DNA of 64,000 nt, from contig PBYQ01000019.1 of assembly GCA_002729695.1 (NCBI GenBank), positions 1 through 64,000 on the forward strand. Reading direction: 5' to 3'. The position numbers were made by a program, and so were the translations under genes. Below are positions 53,402 to 62,693 of this stretch, piece after piece (the first letter of the stretch is position 1; every line of letters begins with the position of its first letter). This stretch comes from Citromicrobium sp. GTDB taxonomy: Bacteria; Pseudomonadota; Alphaproteobacteria; Sphingomonadales; Sphingomonadaceae. The notes under the pieces were generated by a model, which searched no databases, was not told the DNA's origin, and worked only from the letters and a program-made list of their open reading frames with translations.

Positions 53402-54604
53402 TCAGGCCTTCAGCGCTTCGACACCGGGCAGCGGCTTGCCTTCCATCCATTCGAGGAAAGCGCCGCCAGCGGTTGAAACATAAGTGAAATCGTCGGCCAC
53501 ACCCGCGACATTGAGCGCCGCGACGGTGTCGCCGCCGCCCGCGATCGAGACCAGCGAACCTTCCTGGGTCAGCGCCGCCGCCGTGCGTGCGAGGCTGACG
53601 GTCGCCTGATCGAACGGCTCGGTCTCGAACGCGCCGAGCGGCCCGTTCCACACCAGCGTCTTGCAGGTCTTGAGCACATCGGCCAGCGCTTCGGTCGCCT
53701 GCGGGCCGATATCGAGGATCATCTCGTCGGCTGCGACCTCGTGCACGTTGCTGGTGCGCAGCGAAGCCGGATTGGCGGCGAATTCCTTGGCCACCACCAC
53801 GTCGTACGGCAGATGCACGGTGCAGCCCGCGTGGTCCGCCGCGTCCATGATCGCGTTCGCCTTGTCGACGAGGTCGTGCTCGCACAGCGACTTGCCGACA
53901 TCGGCCCCGCGCGCGGCGAGGAAGGTGTTGGCCATCCCGCCGCCGATGATGAGGTGCTGCACCTTGCCGACAAGGTTGGTCAGCACGTCGAGCTTGGTCG
54001 AAACCTTCGCCCCGCCCACCACTGCGGCCACCGGCTCCTCAGGATTGCCGAGCGCCGCGTCGAGCGCCTTCAGCTCGGCTTCCATCGCGCGCCCTGCGTA
54101 GGACGGCAGGAAATGCGTAAGCCCCTCGGTCGAGGCATGCGCCCGGTGCGCGGCCGAAAACGCGTCGTTGACGTAGATGTCGCCATGCGCGGCGATGGCC
54201 TTGGCGAAATCGGGATCGTTCGCTTCCTCGCCCGGCCAGAAGCGGGTGTTCTCCAGCAGGCCGATATCGCCATTGCGCAGGATGCCGAGCGACTGTTCGA
54301 CCGACGGGCCCGAAACCTCGGAGATGAACATGACCTCGCGGCCCAGCACACGGTCGACATCGCCCTGCACGTAGCTGGTGCTCATGGTCGAATTGCGCTG
54401 GCCTTTCGGACGCCCGAAATGCGCGAGCAGCAGCACTTTCGCGCCCTTGTCCGCCAGTTCGAGGATCGTCGGCTTCGCCGCCTCGACCCGCGTGACGTCG
54501 GTGGCGGAGCCATCCTTCATCGGCAGGTTGAGATCGACGCGCACCAGCGCGACCTTGCCGGAAAGATCGGCAGGCAGATCGTCGAGGGTTTTGAACTTGG
54601 TCAT
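53402..54604 (-). CDS. pgk: Phosphoglycerate kinase
   Basis: The 400-residue enzyme makes ATP from 1,3-bisphosphoglycerate. RVDLNLPM near the N-terminus, [24 protein letters not shown] and the C-terminal [13 protein letters not shown] nucleotide region are diagnostic. The ATG at 54604 ([10 protein letters not shown]) has AGGAAG upstream; the frame further up runs through a palindromic repeat and is not counted. It lies in the order tkt, gap, pgk found in many alphaproteobacteria. Confidence 0.97.
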   Translation of the reverse strand: MTKFKTLDDLPADLSGKVALVRVDLNLPMKDGSATDVTRVEAAKPTILELADKGAKVLLLAHFGRPKGQRNSTMSTSYVQGDVDRVLGREVMFISEVSGPSVEQSLGILRNGDIGLLENTRFWPGEEANDPDFAKAIAAHGDIYVNDAFSAAHRAHASTEGLTHFLPSYAGRAMEAELKALDAALGNPEEPVAAVVGGAKVSTKLDVLTNLVGKVQHLIIGGGMANTFLAARGADVGKSLCEHDLVDKANAIMDAADHAGCTVHLPYDVVVAKEFAANPASLRTSNVHEVAADEMILDIGPQATEALADVLKTCKTLVWNGPLGAFETEPFDQATVSLARTAAALTQEGSLVSIAGGGDTVAALNVAGVADDFTYVSTAGGAFLEWMEGKPLPGVEALKA

Positions 54605-54617
54605 GTTCGCTTCCTTT

Positions 54618-54766
54618 CCTCTCCCGGTGGGAGAGGGATACGGAGCCTTGCGAGTGTGCTCGCTAGGCGGAGTTGGGTGAGGGTCTCGACCGGTCGACAC
54701 CCTCATCCAAGCTTCGCTAGTCGCATTCGCGACAAGCTGCGCTGCCCTTCTCCCATCGGGAGAAGG
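54618..54766. repeat. Three-stem palindromic repeat between gap and pgk
   Basis: CCTCTCCCGGTGGGAGAGG (54618-54636) and a CCTTCTCCC/GGGAGAAGG hairpin (54746-54766) flank an inner pair GGTGAGGGT...ACCCTCATCC. This is the same architecture as the element at the 3' end of imuA. It fills almost all of the gap between the two genes. Confidence 0.8.
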
Positions 54767-54775
54767 ATCGGGCGA

Positions 54776-55783
54776 TCAGATCAGCCCCGCCATCACGCCG
54801 GCGGTGTCGATCATCCGGTTGGAGAAGCCCCACTCGTTGTCGTACCAGCTGACCACGCGCGCGAGCTTGCCTTCGAGCACGGCTGTTTCGAGGCTGTCGA
54901 CCGTCGAGCTGGCGGGCTGGTGGTTGAAGTCGCTGCTGACGAGCGGCTGTGCGGTGAAGTCGAGAACGCCCTTCATCGCGCCGTCGGCGGCCGCCTTCAG
55001 GGCTTCGTTCAGCTCTTCAGCGCTCGTGTCGCGACCCGGCGTGAACACCAGGTCGATCAGCGAGACGTTGGGCGTCGGCACGCGGACGCTCGAACCATCC
55101 AGCTTGCCGTTGAGTTCGGGCAGCACCAGGCCGACAGCGCGGGCCGCGCCGGTGGTCGTCGGGATCATGTTCTGCGCACCACCGCGCGCACGGCGCATGT
55201 CCGAGTGCATCTGGTCGAGCATGCGCTGGTCGTTGGTGTAGGAGTGGATCGTGGTCATGAAGCCACGCTCGATCCCCACGGTATCGTTCAGCACCTTCGC
55301 GACGGGCGCGAGGCAGTTGGTGGTGCAGCTGGCGTTGGAGACGATGTGGTCGTCGCCGGTCAGCGTTTCGTGGTTCACGCCGAAAACGATCGTCTTGAGG
55401 TCACCCTTCGCCGGGGCCGAGATCAGCACGCGCTTGGCACCTGCGTCGAGGTGCGGCTTCGCAGCGTCGACCGACTGGAAGAAACCGGTGCATTCGAGCA
55501 CGATGTCCACGCCCATGTCGCCGTGCGGCAGCTTGCCCGGCTCACGCTCGCTGGTGACCGCGATTGTCTTGCCGTTCACGACCAGCGCGTTGCCTTCGAC
55601 CGAGACCGAACCGGGGAAGCGGCCATGCGTCGAATCGTACTGGAACAGCAGCGCATTGGCATCCGCGCTGGCCAGATCGTTGATCGCCACCAGCTCCAGA
55701 TCGTGATCGGTGCGTTCGAGCAGTGCACGCGCAACAAGCCGCCCGATGCGGCCGAATCCGTTGATTGCAACCTTGGTCGCCAT
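54776..55783 (-). CDS. gap: Glyceraldehyde-3-phosphate dehydrogenase (type I)
   Basis: The 335-residue enzyme has the NAD-binding GFGRIGR start, the coenzyme-selecting Asp in VAINDLA (consistent with NAD), and the catalytic SNASCTTNCLAP cysteine with TTIHSYTNDQ after it. WYDNEWGFSNRM near the end is standard. It starts at ATG 55783, 18 bases after tkt, so the two are one operon. Confidence 0.97.
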   Translation of the reverse strand: MATKVAINGFGRIGRLVARALLERTDHDLELVAINDLASADANALLFQYDSTHGRFPGSVSVEGNALVVNGKTIAVTSEREPGKLPHGDMGVDIVLECTGFFQSVDAAKPHLDAGAKRVLISAPAKGDLKTIVFGVNHETLTGDDHIVSNASCTTNCLAPVAKVLNDTVGIERGFMTTIHSYTNDQRMLDQMHSDMRRARGGAQNMIPTTTGAARAVGLVLPELNGKLDGSSVRVPTPNVSLIDLVFTPGRDTSAEELNEALKAAADGAMKGVLDFTAQPLVSSDFNHQPASSTVDSLETAVLEGKLARVVSWYDNEWGFSNRMIDTAGVMAGLI

Positions 55784-55801
55784 GGTCTTGGTTCTCCTGA
55801 C

Positions 55802-57793
55802 TTATGCTTCCAGCTTGGCGACGATTTTGGGAATGATCGCCTCGCTTGTGAATCCGAAATGGTCGAAGGCATCCCCGGCCGGGGCCGAGGTGCCGAAGGT
55901 GTCGATGCCGATGCGCAAGCCGTTGCTCATCGTGTAGCGTTCCCACCCGAAGGTGGTGCCCGCCTCGATGCTGACCCGCAGGATTTCCTCGGGGCCGACG
56001 TTGGGCAGGATGTTGTCGCGATAGGCCGGGCTCTGTTCGTCGAACAGCTCCGCGCAGGGCATGGAAACCACGTCCGCACCAATCCCGCGCGATTCGAGCG
56101 CGGCGGCACATTCGATCGCAAGGCCGACTTCGGAGCCGGTCGCGATCAGGATCACGCGCCGATCGGCCTCGGCATCCTTGATGCGATAGGCACCGCGGGC
56201 GGAGCGGTTTTCTTCCGCTTCCTGCGTGCGGAACTGCTCCAGACCCTGCCGCGACAGCGCGAGCACGGTGGGGCGTTTCTTCTGCTGCAAGGCGACTTCC
56301 CAGCACTCGGCGGTTTCGACCGCGTCGCCCGGGCGCATCACTAGCAGGTTGGGAATAACCCGGAGGCTTTGCAGGTGCTCGACCGGCTGGTGCGTCGGTC
56401 CGTCCTCACCCAGCCCGATCGAATCATGGGTCATCACGTAGATCACCCGTGCTTCCTGCAAGGCGGACAAGCGGATCGCCGGGCGGCAATAGTCGCTGAA
56501 CACCAGGAAGGTGCCGCCGTAGGGGATCACACCGCCGTGCAGCGCCATGCCGTTCATCGCAGCGGACATGCCGAATTCGCGAATGCCGTAATAGACGTAG
56601 CGCCCGCCACGATTGTCAGCGGAAAAATCGCCCAGGTCGGCAGTCTTGGTGTTGTTCGAGCCGGTCAGGTCGGCCGAACCGCCAACCGTGTCGGGCAGGC
56701 GCTGGTTGATGACCTCCAGCGCGTTCTCGCTCGCCTTGCGGGTCGCGACTTTCTGCGGTTCGCGCACGAGCTTGGCGACGAATTCGTCGAGCGAGAAGCC
56801 TTCGGGCAGCTCGCCCGCCATGCGCCGCTGGAATTCGGCCTTCTTCTCGCTTGCGTCGAGACGCGACGACCATTCCGATCGCACATCCGCGCCGCGCGAT
56901 CCGGCGGATCTCCATTCGCTGCGGATCTGGTCGGGAATTTTGAAGGGTTCGGCCTTCCAGTTCAGCTTCTCGCGCGCGGCAGCGACTTCGTCCGCCCCCA
57001 GCGGCGATCCGTGCGTTGCCGATGTGCCCTGCTTGTTGGGCGCGCCGTAGCCAATCACCGTGCGGCACGCGATCAGCGCGGGGCGATCCTCCGCCAGCGC
57101 TTCGTCGATGGCACGGGCGATATCCTCGTGATCGTGGCCGTCGCACGAATTGACGAACCAGCCCGTCGCCTCGAACCGGGCGCGCACGTTTTCGCTGGTC
57201 GAAAGATCGGTGCTGCCGTCGATGGTGATCTGGTTATCGTCCCAGAAGCAGATCAGGCGGCCCAGCTTGAGGTGCCCGGCAAGGCCGTTCGCCTCGTGGT
57301 TGACGCCTTCCATCAGGCACCCGTCGCCCGCGATCACCCAGGTGTGATGATCGACCAGCTCATCGCCGAACTCGGCGTTGAGATGCCGCTCGGCCATCGC
57401 CATGCCCACTGCCATCGCGAGGCCCTGCCCCAGTGGGCCGGTGGTGCATTCGACACCGGGCAGCAGGAAATTCTCGGGGTGGCCCGCGGTCGGGCTGCCC
57501 AGCTGGCGGAAATTCTCGATGTCTTCGATCGTCGGTTTGGCGAAGCCCGACAGGTTCAGCAGCGAATAGAGCAACATCGAGCCGTGGCCCGCGCTCAGCA
57601 CGAAACGGTCGCGGTCGGCCCAGTCGGGCGCGCTCGCATCGTATTTGAGGTAGTTCGACCACAGCACCGTGGCGACGTCCGCCATGCCCATCGGCATGCC
57701 GGGATGGCCGCTCTGCGCCTTTTGAACCGCATCCATGGAAAGGGCCCGGATGGCATTGGCCATCGGGATCATGCGGGCGGGATCGAGACTCAT
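55802..57793 (-). CDS. tkt: Transketolase
   Basis: Transketolase moves two-carbon units in the pentose phosphate pathway using thiamine diphosphate. The 663-residue protein has GHPGMPMGMA, the cofactor-binding GDGCLMEGVNHEA motif, FWDDNQITIDGST, and HDSIGLGEDGPTHQPVEHL in the second half. Length is normal. It is the first gene of the block with gap and pgk, and divergent from the ZauP-like/zapA locus. Confidence 0.96.
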   Translation of the reverse strand: MSLDPARMIPMANAIRALSMDAVQKAQSGHPGMPMGMADVATVLWSNYLKYDASAPDWADRDRFVLSAGHGSMLLYSLLNLSGFAKPTIEDIENFRQLGSPTAGHPENFLLPGVECTTGPLGQGLAMAVGMAMAERHLNAEFGDELVDHHTWVIAGDGCLMEGVNHEANGLAGHLKLGRLICFWDDNQITIDGSTDLSTSENVRARFEATGWFVNSCDGHDHEDIARAIDEALAEDRPALIACRTVIGYGAPNKQGTSATHGSPLGADEVAAAREKLNWKAEPFKIPDQIRSEWRSAGSRGADVRSEWSSRLDASEKKAEFQRRMAGELPEGFSLDEFVAKLVREPQKVATRKASENALEVINQRLPDTVGGSADLTGSNNTKTADLGDFSADNRGGRYVYYGIREFGMSAAMNGMALHGGVIPYGGTFLVFSDYCRPAIRLSALQEARVIYVMTHDSIGLGEDGPTHQPVEHLQSLRVIPNLLVMRPGDAVETAECWEVALQQKKRPTVLALSRQGLEQFRTQEAEENRSARGAYRIKDAEADRRVILIATGSEVGLAIECAAALESRGIGADVVSMPCAELFDEQSPAYRDNILPNVGPEEILRVSIEAGTTFGWERYTMSNGLRIGIDTFGTSAPAGDAFDHFGFTSEAIIPKIVAKLEA

Positions 57794-57973
57794 GTGCCGG
57801 GGTACTCCTGAACGGCGCGCCGACGCCGCGATTCGATTGTGCGAGTGCCTTCGACAAGGCAGGCGCTCAGGTCAAGGCAAGGCCACGCTTTGCGACGGAC
57901 CGATCGTGCAACCTGTCCAAAAAATCGTGCCCGCTCTTGGGGATGGCGGATTTGCCTATTACACATTTGCGGC

Positions 57974-58171
57974 ATGAGGGACCAAAGGCTCGAACAGACC
58001 ATCCAGCGGATCGAGCGGGCGCTGGCGCGGATCGGCGCGGCGGCAGACGCTTCGGTGGCGCGGCGTGGCGACGCCACGGGGGCTTCGTCGGCACGCTACG
58101 AAGAAATGCGCAGCAAGGTCCGCGCCGAACTGAGCCGACTCGATTCGGTGATAGGCGAGCTGGAAAAGTGA
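57974..58171 (+). CDS. ZauP-like small coiled-coil protein upstream of zapA
   Basis: The 65-residue protein is almost entirely heptad-like helix (RLEQTIQRIERALARIGAAAD, then YEEMRSKVRAELSRLDSVI). In Caulobacter a coiled-coil protein named ZauP is encoded just upstream of zapA and works with ZapA to focus the Z-ring; this gene has the same place and character, ending ten bases before zapA. I call it by position and coiled coil, not by sequence identity. Confidence 0.7.
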   Translation: MRDQRLEQTIQRIERALARIGAAADASVARRGDATGASSARYEEMRSKVRAELSRLDSVIGELEK

Positions 58172-58181
58172 GCGCTGCGGG

Positions 58182-58757
58182 ATGAGCAAGGTGGAAATCA
58201 CCATTGGCGGACAGGATTTCGCGATCTCCTGCGCCCCCGAAGACGAAGAACGGGTTCGCGCGCTCGTCTCCGCTATCGACGGCTACTACGAACCACTGAC
58301 GCCGAGATTCTCGCAGAACATCCTGTTCGCGTGCCTGCGCGCGGCGGACGATGTATTCGACAAGGCGGGTGTCTCACCTGGCGAAGACGCCGAAACGAAG
58401 CAAATGCGCGAGCGGCTAGTCTCGGTCGAGCAGGAGCGCGATCGGCTGGAGGCAGCGCTGTCCTCCGCCACCGATGCGCGCGGACGGTTGGAACGCGATC
58501 TGCGCAACGCACGCGAGGAAGCGGCGAGCCGCGACGGGGCCGAGGCAAAGGCGCAATCGGATCGGATCGCGCTGCTCGAACAGCGCTGCGCCGATCTTCA
58601 GCGTCGGCTGGAAGATGCGCAGATGCAGGAATTGCCCTTCGCAGCCGCTGCTTCGGGCGCGCAGGTGGACGAAGACCTGCTGCCCGCACTCGAACGTTTT
58701 GCCGGTCTGCTCGAATCCTGCGCGGACAAGCTTGAGGGTGGCAACGGCAACGCCTAG
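58182..58757 (+). CDS. zapA: Cell division protein ZapA, extended form
   Basis: The first roughly 60 residues (VEITIGGQDFAISCAPEDEERVRALVSAID) are the ZapA domain that binds FtsZ and bundles its filaments. A long coiled coil follows (about 75-155, rich in E, R, A and L) and a C-terminal helix. At 191 residues it is longer than the 109-residue E. coli ZapA, as is usual in alphaproteobacteria only to a lesser degree. It sits between the ZauP-like gene and 6S RNA. Confidence 0.92.
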   Translation: MSKVEITIGGQDFAISCAPEDEERVRALVSAIDGYYEPLTPRFSQNILFACLRAADDVFDKAGVSPGEDAETKQMRERLVSVEQERDRLEAALSSATDARGRLERDLRNAREEAASRDGAEAKAQSDRIALLEQRCADLQRRLEDAQMQELPFAAAASGAQVDEDLLPALERFAGLLESCADKLEGGNGNA

Positions 58758-58766
58758 ATAGGGATC

Positions 58767-58936
58767 GGCGGGACTGCCCGGCACGAGCCGTAGAACATCC
58801 CTGAGGCTATAAGTTTATCCTAGGGAGCTGTCCCTGTCCTGGTCCACCAGTTCGGCTGTGGGACCGGGGTATACGGCGCCCACCTGACCTTTTGCGTCAG
58901 AGGATTTCCCAGGCACCGACCCATGGTGGTTCCGCC
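58767..58936 (+). ncRNA. ssrS: 6S RNA
   Basis: This 170-base gap lies between zapA and the 5-formyltetrahydrofolate cyclo-ligase gene, the standard 6S RNA site. The closing stem is GGCGGGAC (58767-58774) with GTTCCGCC (58929-58936), and the interior holds the long partly paired rod with TATAAGTTTATCC and a central bubble that mimics an open promoter. 6S RNA binds RNA polymerase holoenzyme with the housekeeping sigma factor. Ends are estimated from the stem. Confidence 0.85.
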
Positions 58937-59016
58937 ACTCCACCCTGCGCAGCGCTTTTGCAGAGAGCCGCCCGGGCCGTTTCATTTTCGTCGTTGCGAG
59001 CCTAGCGGAGCAATCC

Positions 59017-59589
59017 ATGACCAAATCGCAACTTCGCAAAGAGATGCGCGCCCTCCGCAAGCAGTTCGTCGCCGAATTGCCGGACTCGGTACGCGGGCTC
59101 ATCTTCTCGCGCCCGCCCGCCCCGGTGCTGTCGCGGATCGCGCCCGATGCGACGATCGGGCTTTATCACGCGAGCGCAGGCGAGGCCCCGGCAGAACGCT
59201 ACGCCCAGTACTTCCTGGAACATGGCCACAAGGTCGCCCTGCCCCGCCTGCTAGCCGAGAACGGCGCAATGCGCTTTGCCGAACACACGGATCCTCTGGG
59301 CGGCAGCGATCTGGAGGGCGGCCCTCATGGGCTGATGCAGCCGGGCAAGGACGCCGCCGATGTGGTGCCCGATGTGATCGTCATGCCGCTGCTCGCCTTC
59401 GACGAGGATGGCGGCAGGCTCGGCCAGGGAGGCGGCTATTACGACCGCTGGTGCGCAGCGCACCCCGATGCCTTGCGGATCGGCCTTGCGTGGGACGTGC
59501 AGAAGATCGATCACGTTCCGATGGAACCCCACGATATGCGGCTGCACATGATCGTCACCCCCACCCGCGTTTACGAGGTCGCCGCATGA
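59017..59589 (+). CDS. 5-formyltetrahydrofolate cyclo-ligase
   Basis: The 190-residue enzyme (also called 5-FTHF cyclo-ligase, YgfA/Fau) converts 5-formyl-THF to 5,10-methenyl-THF using ATP. KSQLRKEMRALRK at the N-terminus and the ATP/folate site GGRLGQGGGYYDRW with PMEPHDMRL are diagnostic. In E. coli it is co-transcribed with 6S RNA, and the same order is seen here. The stop overlaps the next gene's ATG. Confidence 0.95.
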   Translation: MTKSQLRKEMRALRKQFVAELPDSVRGLIFSRPPAPVLSRIAPDATIGLYHASAGEAPAERYAQYFLEHGHKVALPRLLAENGAMRFAEHTDPLGGSDLEGGPHGLMQPGKDAADVVPDVIVMPLLAFDEDGGRLGQGGGYYDRWCAAHPDALRIGLAWDVQKIDHVPMEPHDMRLHMIVTPTRVYEVAA

Positions 59590-59801
59590 GGCGCGAACCC
59601 AACTGGCGCATCCCCGTGGGCATTCTCGGCCTGCTGCTGGGATTGTTCGTCTATGCGATTCTGGTCGCGCGCTATGTGCCCGAGGTGATCGGCACTTGGC
59701 CCGTCCTCGTGCAGACGCCGATCTACCTCGTGCTCGGCATCATTTGGCTGCTGCCGCTCAAGCGATTCCTGATCTGGATGGAAACGGGGCGCTGGGGCTG
59801 A
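59586..59801 (+). CDS. DUF2842 small membrane protein
   Basis: This 71-residue protein has two hydrophobic helices (about 10-30 and 42-60) and begins MRREPNWRIPVGIL, the pattern of DUF2842 proteins found in alphaproteobacteria. Its ATG overlaps the cyclo-ligase stop. The function is unknown. Confidence 0.82.
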   Translation: MRREPNWRIPVGILGLLLGLFVYAILVARYVPEVIGTWPVLVQTPIYLVLGIIWLLPLKRFLIWMETGRWG

Positions 59802-59839
59802 CGCGGGAAACGGTCTGCGGCGAACACCGTTGACGCTGC

Positions 59840-60622
59840 ATGCCCGAACTTCCCGAAGCCGAAGCCAATCGCCTGCGTGTCGAGCGCGAATGCCTCAACC
59901 GCACGATCGAGGCGGTCGAGCTGGGCGAGGATACCGACTATCTCGAATTGCCCGGCGATAACGAGCGCACGCGCCTCGTCGGCCATCAGTTTACCCGGAC
60001 GCACCGCCACGGCAAGCTGATCTTCGCGGGCAGCAAGACCGGTCCGTGGATTGCGGTGCACCTTGGGATGACAGGATCGCTGCGCCCCTTCGACGAATCC
60101 GACGGAGCGCCGGACTACGCCAAATTCCTGATTCGCTTTGAAGGCGACCGCCGCCTCGCCTTCCGCTGCCCGCGCAAGCTCGGCTGGGTGCGCGTGGTCG
60201 ACAGCCCTTCAGAAGAGATCGCACGGATCGAATACGGGCCGGATGCGCTGGAGATTGGGCTTGAGGAGTTCGCAGAGGTGATCGGCGGATCGCGCGGGGC
60301 CACCAAGTCCGCGCTGATGGACCAGCGCAAGCTCGCGGGAGTGGGCAATCTCTGGTCGGACGAAATCCTCTACCGCGTCGGAATCGATCCCGAGCGCAAG
60401 GGCACAAACCTCGCCGAAGAAGCGCTAACCGACATGCACGAAGCCATGCGCGACATCCTGTACACGGTCATGGACACCGAGGCGCACTACGACCGGTTGC
60501 CGGACGACTGGTTGATCCACACCCGCAAGGCTGGCTCCGGATGCCCACGCTGCGATGGCACGATCGAGAAATCCAAGGTCGGCGGGCGTAGCGCCTATCA
60601 CTGCACCCGCCACCAGAAATAG
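59840..60622 (+). CDS. Fpg/Nei family DNA glycosylase (formamidopyrimidine-DNA glycosylase-like)
   Basis: The 260-residue protein begins MPELPEAE, so Pro1 and Glu2 are kept as the catalytic nucleophile and acid, with HRHGKLIF giving the lysine near position 58. NLWSDEILYRVGIDP is the helix-two-turn-helix. The C-terminal zinc finger is Cys235, Cys238, Cys255 and His258, a C-C-C-H set in place of the usual four cysteines. PELPEAE (not PELPEVE) and the finger suggest a paralogue rather than the main MutM. Substrate oxidised purine or pyrimidine is open. Confidence 0.85.
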   Translation: MPELPEAEANRLRVERECLNRTIEAVELGEDTDYLELPGDNERTRLVGHQFTRTHRHGKLIFAGSKTGPWIAVHLGMTGSLRPFDESDGAPDYAKFLIRFEGDRRLAFRCPRKLGWVRVVDSPSEEIARIEYGPDALEIGLEEFAEVIGGSRGATKSALMDQRKLAGVGNLWSDEILYRVGIDPERKGTNLAEEALTDMHEAMRDILYTVMDTEAHYDRLPDDWLIHTRKAGSGCPRCDGTIEKSKVGGRSAYHCTRHQK

Positions 60623-60625
60623 CGC

Positions 60626-61300
60626 CTAGAAACTGAACACGAACGTGTCGCGCCCGTCCTTCTCCATCGCGCGCTGGAAGGACGGCGTGCCGCGCATCTG
60701 CTCCATCCAGCGCTGGCAGTTGGGGCGATCCTTCAGCCGCCCCTGCGCATCGGCGGACGCGATCGAATAGCACATCGAGATATCGGCGGCGGTCAGGTGG
60801 TCGCCAGCGAGCCAGGTGTTGCGGCCCAGATCGCTCTCCAGTTTGTCGAACAGCACCTTGAGCCGCGGCGCGACCAGCATCTCGCGCACCTTGTCGGTCG
60901 CGATGCCGATGACCGAACGGACGAGAGCAGGGCTGCGTGCCTTCATCATCGTCAGCAGCCCGTTGAAGAACTGCATCGGCATGAGGCTGCCCACCCCTGC
61001 GTGGAACCAGAACAGGTAATCCACGCGAGCTGCGTCGCCCGGTGCGGGTCGCAGCGGGCTCTCGGGGTGCGAATCGAGGATGTAGTCGATCACCGCGTTG
61101 CTCTCCGCCAGCACCAGCCCTGTGTCGTCGGTGATCACCGGCGCGGTGCCGAGCGGCGAGAGAGCCTTGTACTCGGCGGGCGCAAGCCGGGTTTCGGGAT
61201 CGCGGTCGTAGATCTTCAGCTCGTACGGCGCGCCCAGCTCCTCCAGCAGCCATAGGATGCGGAAGCTCTGCGAATATTCGAGATGGTGAAGCGTGATCAT
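60626..61300 (-). CDS. Glutathione S-transferase family protein
   Basis: The 224-residue protein has the thioredoxin-like N-terminal domain with SQSFRILWLLEELG (glutathione-site start), PLGTAPVITD and ESNAVIDYIL, and an all-helical C-terminal domain with LAGDHLTAADISMCYS. The class is not determinable; it resembles the beta/theta-like proteobacterial type. It converges on the Fpg-like gene. Confidence 0.92.
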   Translation of the reverse strand: MITLHHLEYSQSFRILWLLEELGAPYELKIYDRDPETRLAPAEYKALSPLGTAPVITDDTGLVLAESNAVIDYILDSHPESPLRPAPGDAARVDYLFWFHAGVGSLMPMQFFNGLLTMMKARSPALVRSVIGIATDKVREMLVAPRLKVLFDKLESDLGRNTWLAGDHLTAADISMCYSIASADAQGRLKDRPNCQRWMEQMRGTPSFQRAMEKDGRDTFVFSF

Positions 61301-61393
61301 CGGTGCCCTCCTGCCGGTGCGTTGCAGGGCAGGTGGACGCGCAGCGCAGCCCGCGCAAGAGCACGGGGCGAAATCGGCACCATTTGCATGAAA

Positions 61394-61470
<77 letters not shown>

Positions 61471-61666
61471 GCAAACACGAGGGAGAAGGTGTCTCCGCTG
61501 CGTGGGAGCGGCGCGCTTAAGCCACCCCCACACACCTGTCAATGGCCTGCCCCCCGCCTTTTTCGCGATCCACGAAAGAAACTTGGTTAGTCGGCGATTA
61601 ACTGCATTTTGAGCATTTGCTGCAAGGGTCCGCAACGCTTGGAAAACGGGCATGGGGAGCCCAATC

Positions 61667-62107
61667 ATGCGTATCGGATTGCTGATCGGGGGCGCGGCGA
61701 TGTTCGCCGCTACCGTGGCGAGCGCCCAATCGCTGGTGCAGATCGACCGCGAGGTTTTCGTCGAGCGTTCGCTGGAGCGTGATGGACGGACCCAGCGCCT
61801 GCTGGAACCGGCGGACACGCTGCAAAGCGGGGACACGGTCGTCCTGATGCTCGCCTGGCGGAGCCCGCAGGACAAGCCCTTCACGATATCGAGCCGGGTG
61901 CCCAGATCGCTCGCCTTTCGCGCAAGCGGCGGCGACCAGCCAGAAGTCTCCGTCGATGGCGGACGCAACTGGGGCACGCTCGCCGAGCTTCGCGTGCGCG
62001 GTCGCCCTGCGACATCGACCGATGTGACGCATGTACGCTGGGACGTCGACAATCCGCGTGCGGCGCGCGGACGCGGCGTTTTCACCTACAGCGCGGTGGT
62101 GCGCTGA
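61667..62107 (+). CDS. Exported protein with a DUF11-like fold, unknown
   Basis: The 146-residue protein has a clean signal peptide (MRIGLLIGGAAMFAATVASAQ) and a beta-sandwich-like mature domain with DREVFVERSLERDG and GDTVVLMLAWRSP, and a final VFTYSAVVR. Similar short proteins are common in sphingomonads and have a DUF11-like pattern, but a function is not known. The ATG at 61667 is preferred over one five codons upstream because GGGAG lies nine bases before it. Confidence 0.72.
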   Translation: MRIGLLIGGAAMFAATVASAQSLVQIDREVFVERSLERDGRTQRLLEPADTLQSGDTVVLMLAWRSPQDKPFTISSRVPRSLAFRASGGDQPEVSVDGGRNWGTLAELRVRGRPATSTDVTHVRWDVDNPRAARGRGVFTYSAVVR

Positions 62108-62113
62108 TTCGAT

Positions 62114-62689
62114 TCAGCAGTTTTCGTATTTCCAGTTGCGGCGCTTGCCCTCGGCCAGCCATTCGACCGCAGTCGCAATCCGCTTGGCGCGCGTCCCGGC
62201 CCGCTTCGCCTCGGTTATCCACTCGAGATATTCACGCCGGTGCGATGGCGCGAGGCCATCGAAGAAGGTCCTGGCCGCCAGTGCCGAATCGAGCGCGGCG
62301 CCAAAGTCGTCGGGCATCGCAATTTCGGGCTTGGGTTTGGGCGGTGTGCGCTTGCCTGCCGCGACGCGCTCTGCGCCTTGCCGGATGCGCTCGACGATAT
62401 GCTCATCAGGAGGCAGGTCGTCCAGCGAGGCGATCTTGCCGAGCTGGCCCATGCCCTCGCCCGCCGCATGCTGCTCCTCGTGATGGATCACGCATGCACA
62501 ATGCGCCTTGAACGCGGCGATGCTGACGATGTTCTTCCCGTCCTGCATCACCGTGGGCATGCGCCACTTGATCGCCTCCTCGCCATGGGGAAGCGCGCGG
62601 TGCGCGAGTTCGCGCAGGTGCGTTAGGATCGGCTGCGCGAAGGGTGCCGCCCGCGCAATGTACTCATCGATGCGCAGGTCGGTTTTCAT
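62114..62689 (-). CDS. YdeI/OmpD-associated family protein (DUF1801)
   Basis: The 191-residue protein has an N-terminal DUF1801 domain (about residues 8-110, EEAIKWRMPTVM, and CACVIHHEEQH) and a C-terminal OmdA-type domain with MPDDFGAALDSALAARTFFDGLAPSHRREYLEWITEAKR. The family includes E. coli YdeI, linked to stress and peptide resistance; the mechanism is unclear. It is four bases downstream of the E2 gene on the same strand. Confidence 0.88.
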   Translation of the reverse strand: MKTDLRIDEYIARAAPFAQPILTHLRELAHRALPHGEEAIKWRMPTVMQDGKNIVSIAAFKAHCACVIHHEEQHAAGEGMGQLGKIASLDDLPPDEHIVERIRQGAERVAAGKRTPPKPKPEIAMPDDFGAALDSALAARTFFDGLAPSHRREYLEWITEAKRAGTRAKRIATAVEWLAEGKRRNWKYENC

Positions 62690-62693
62690 CGGG

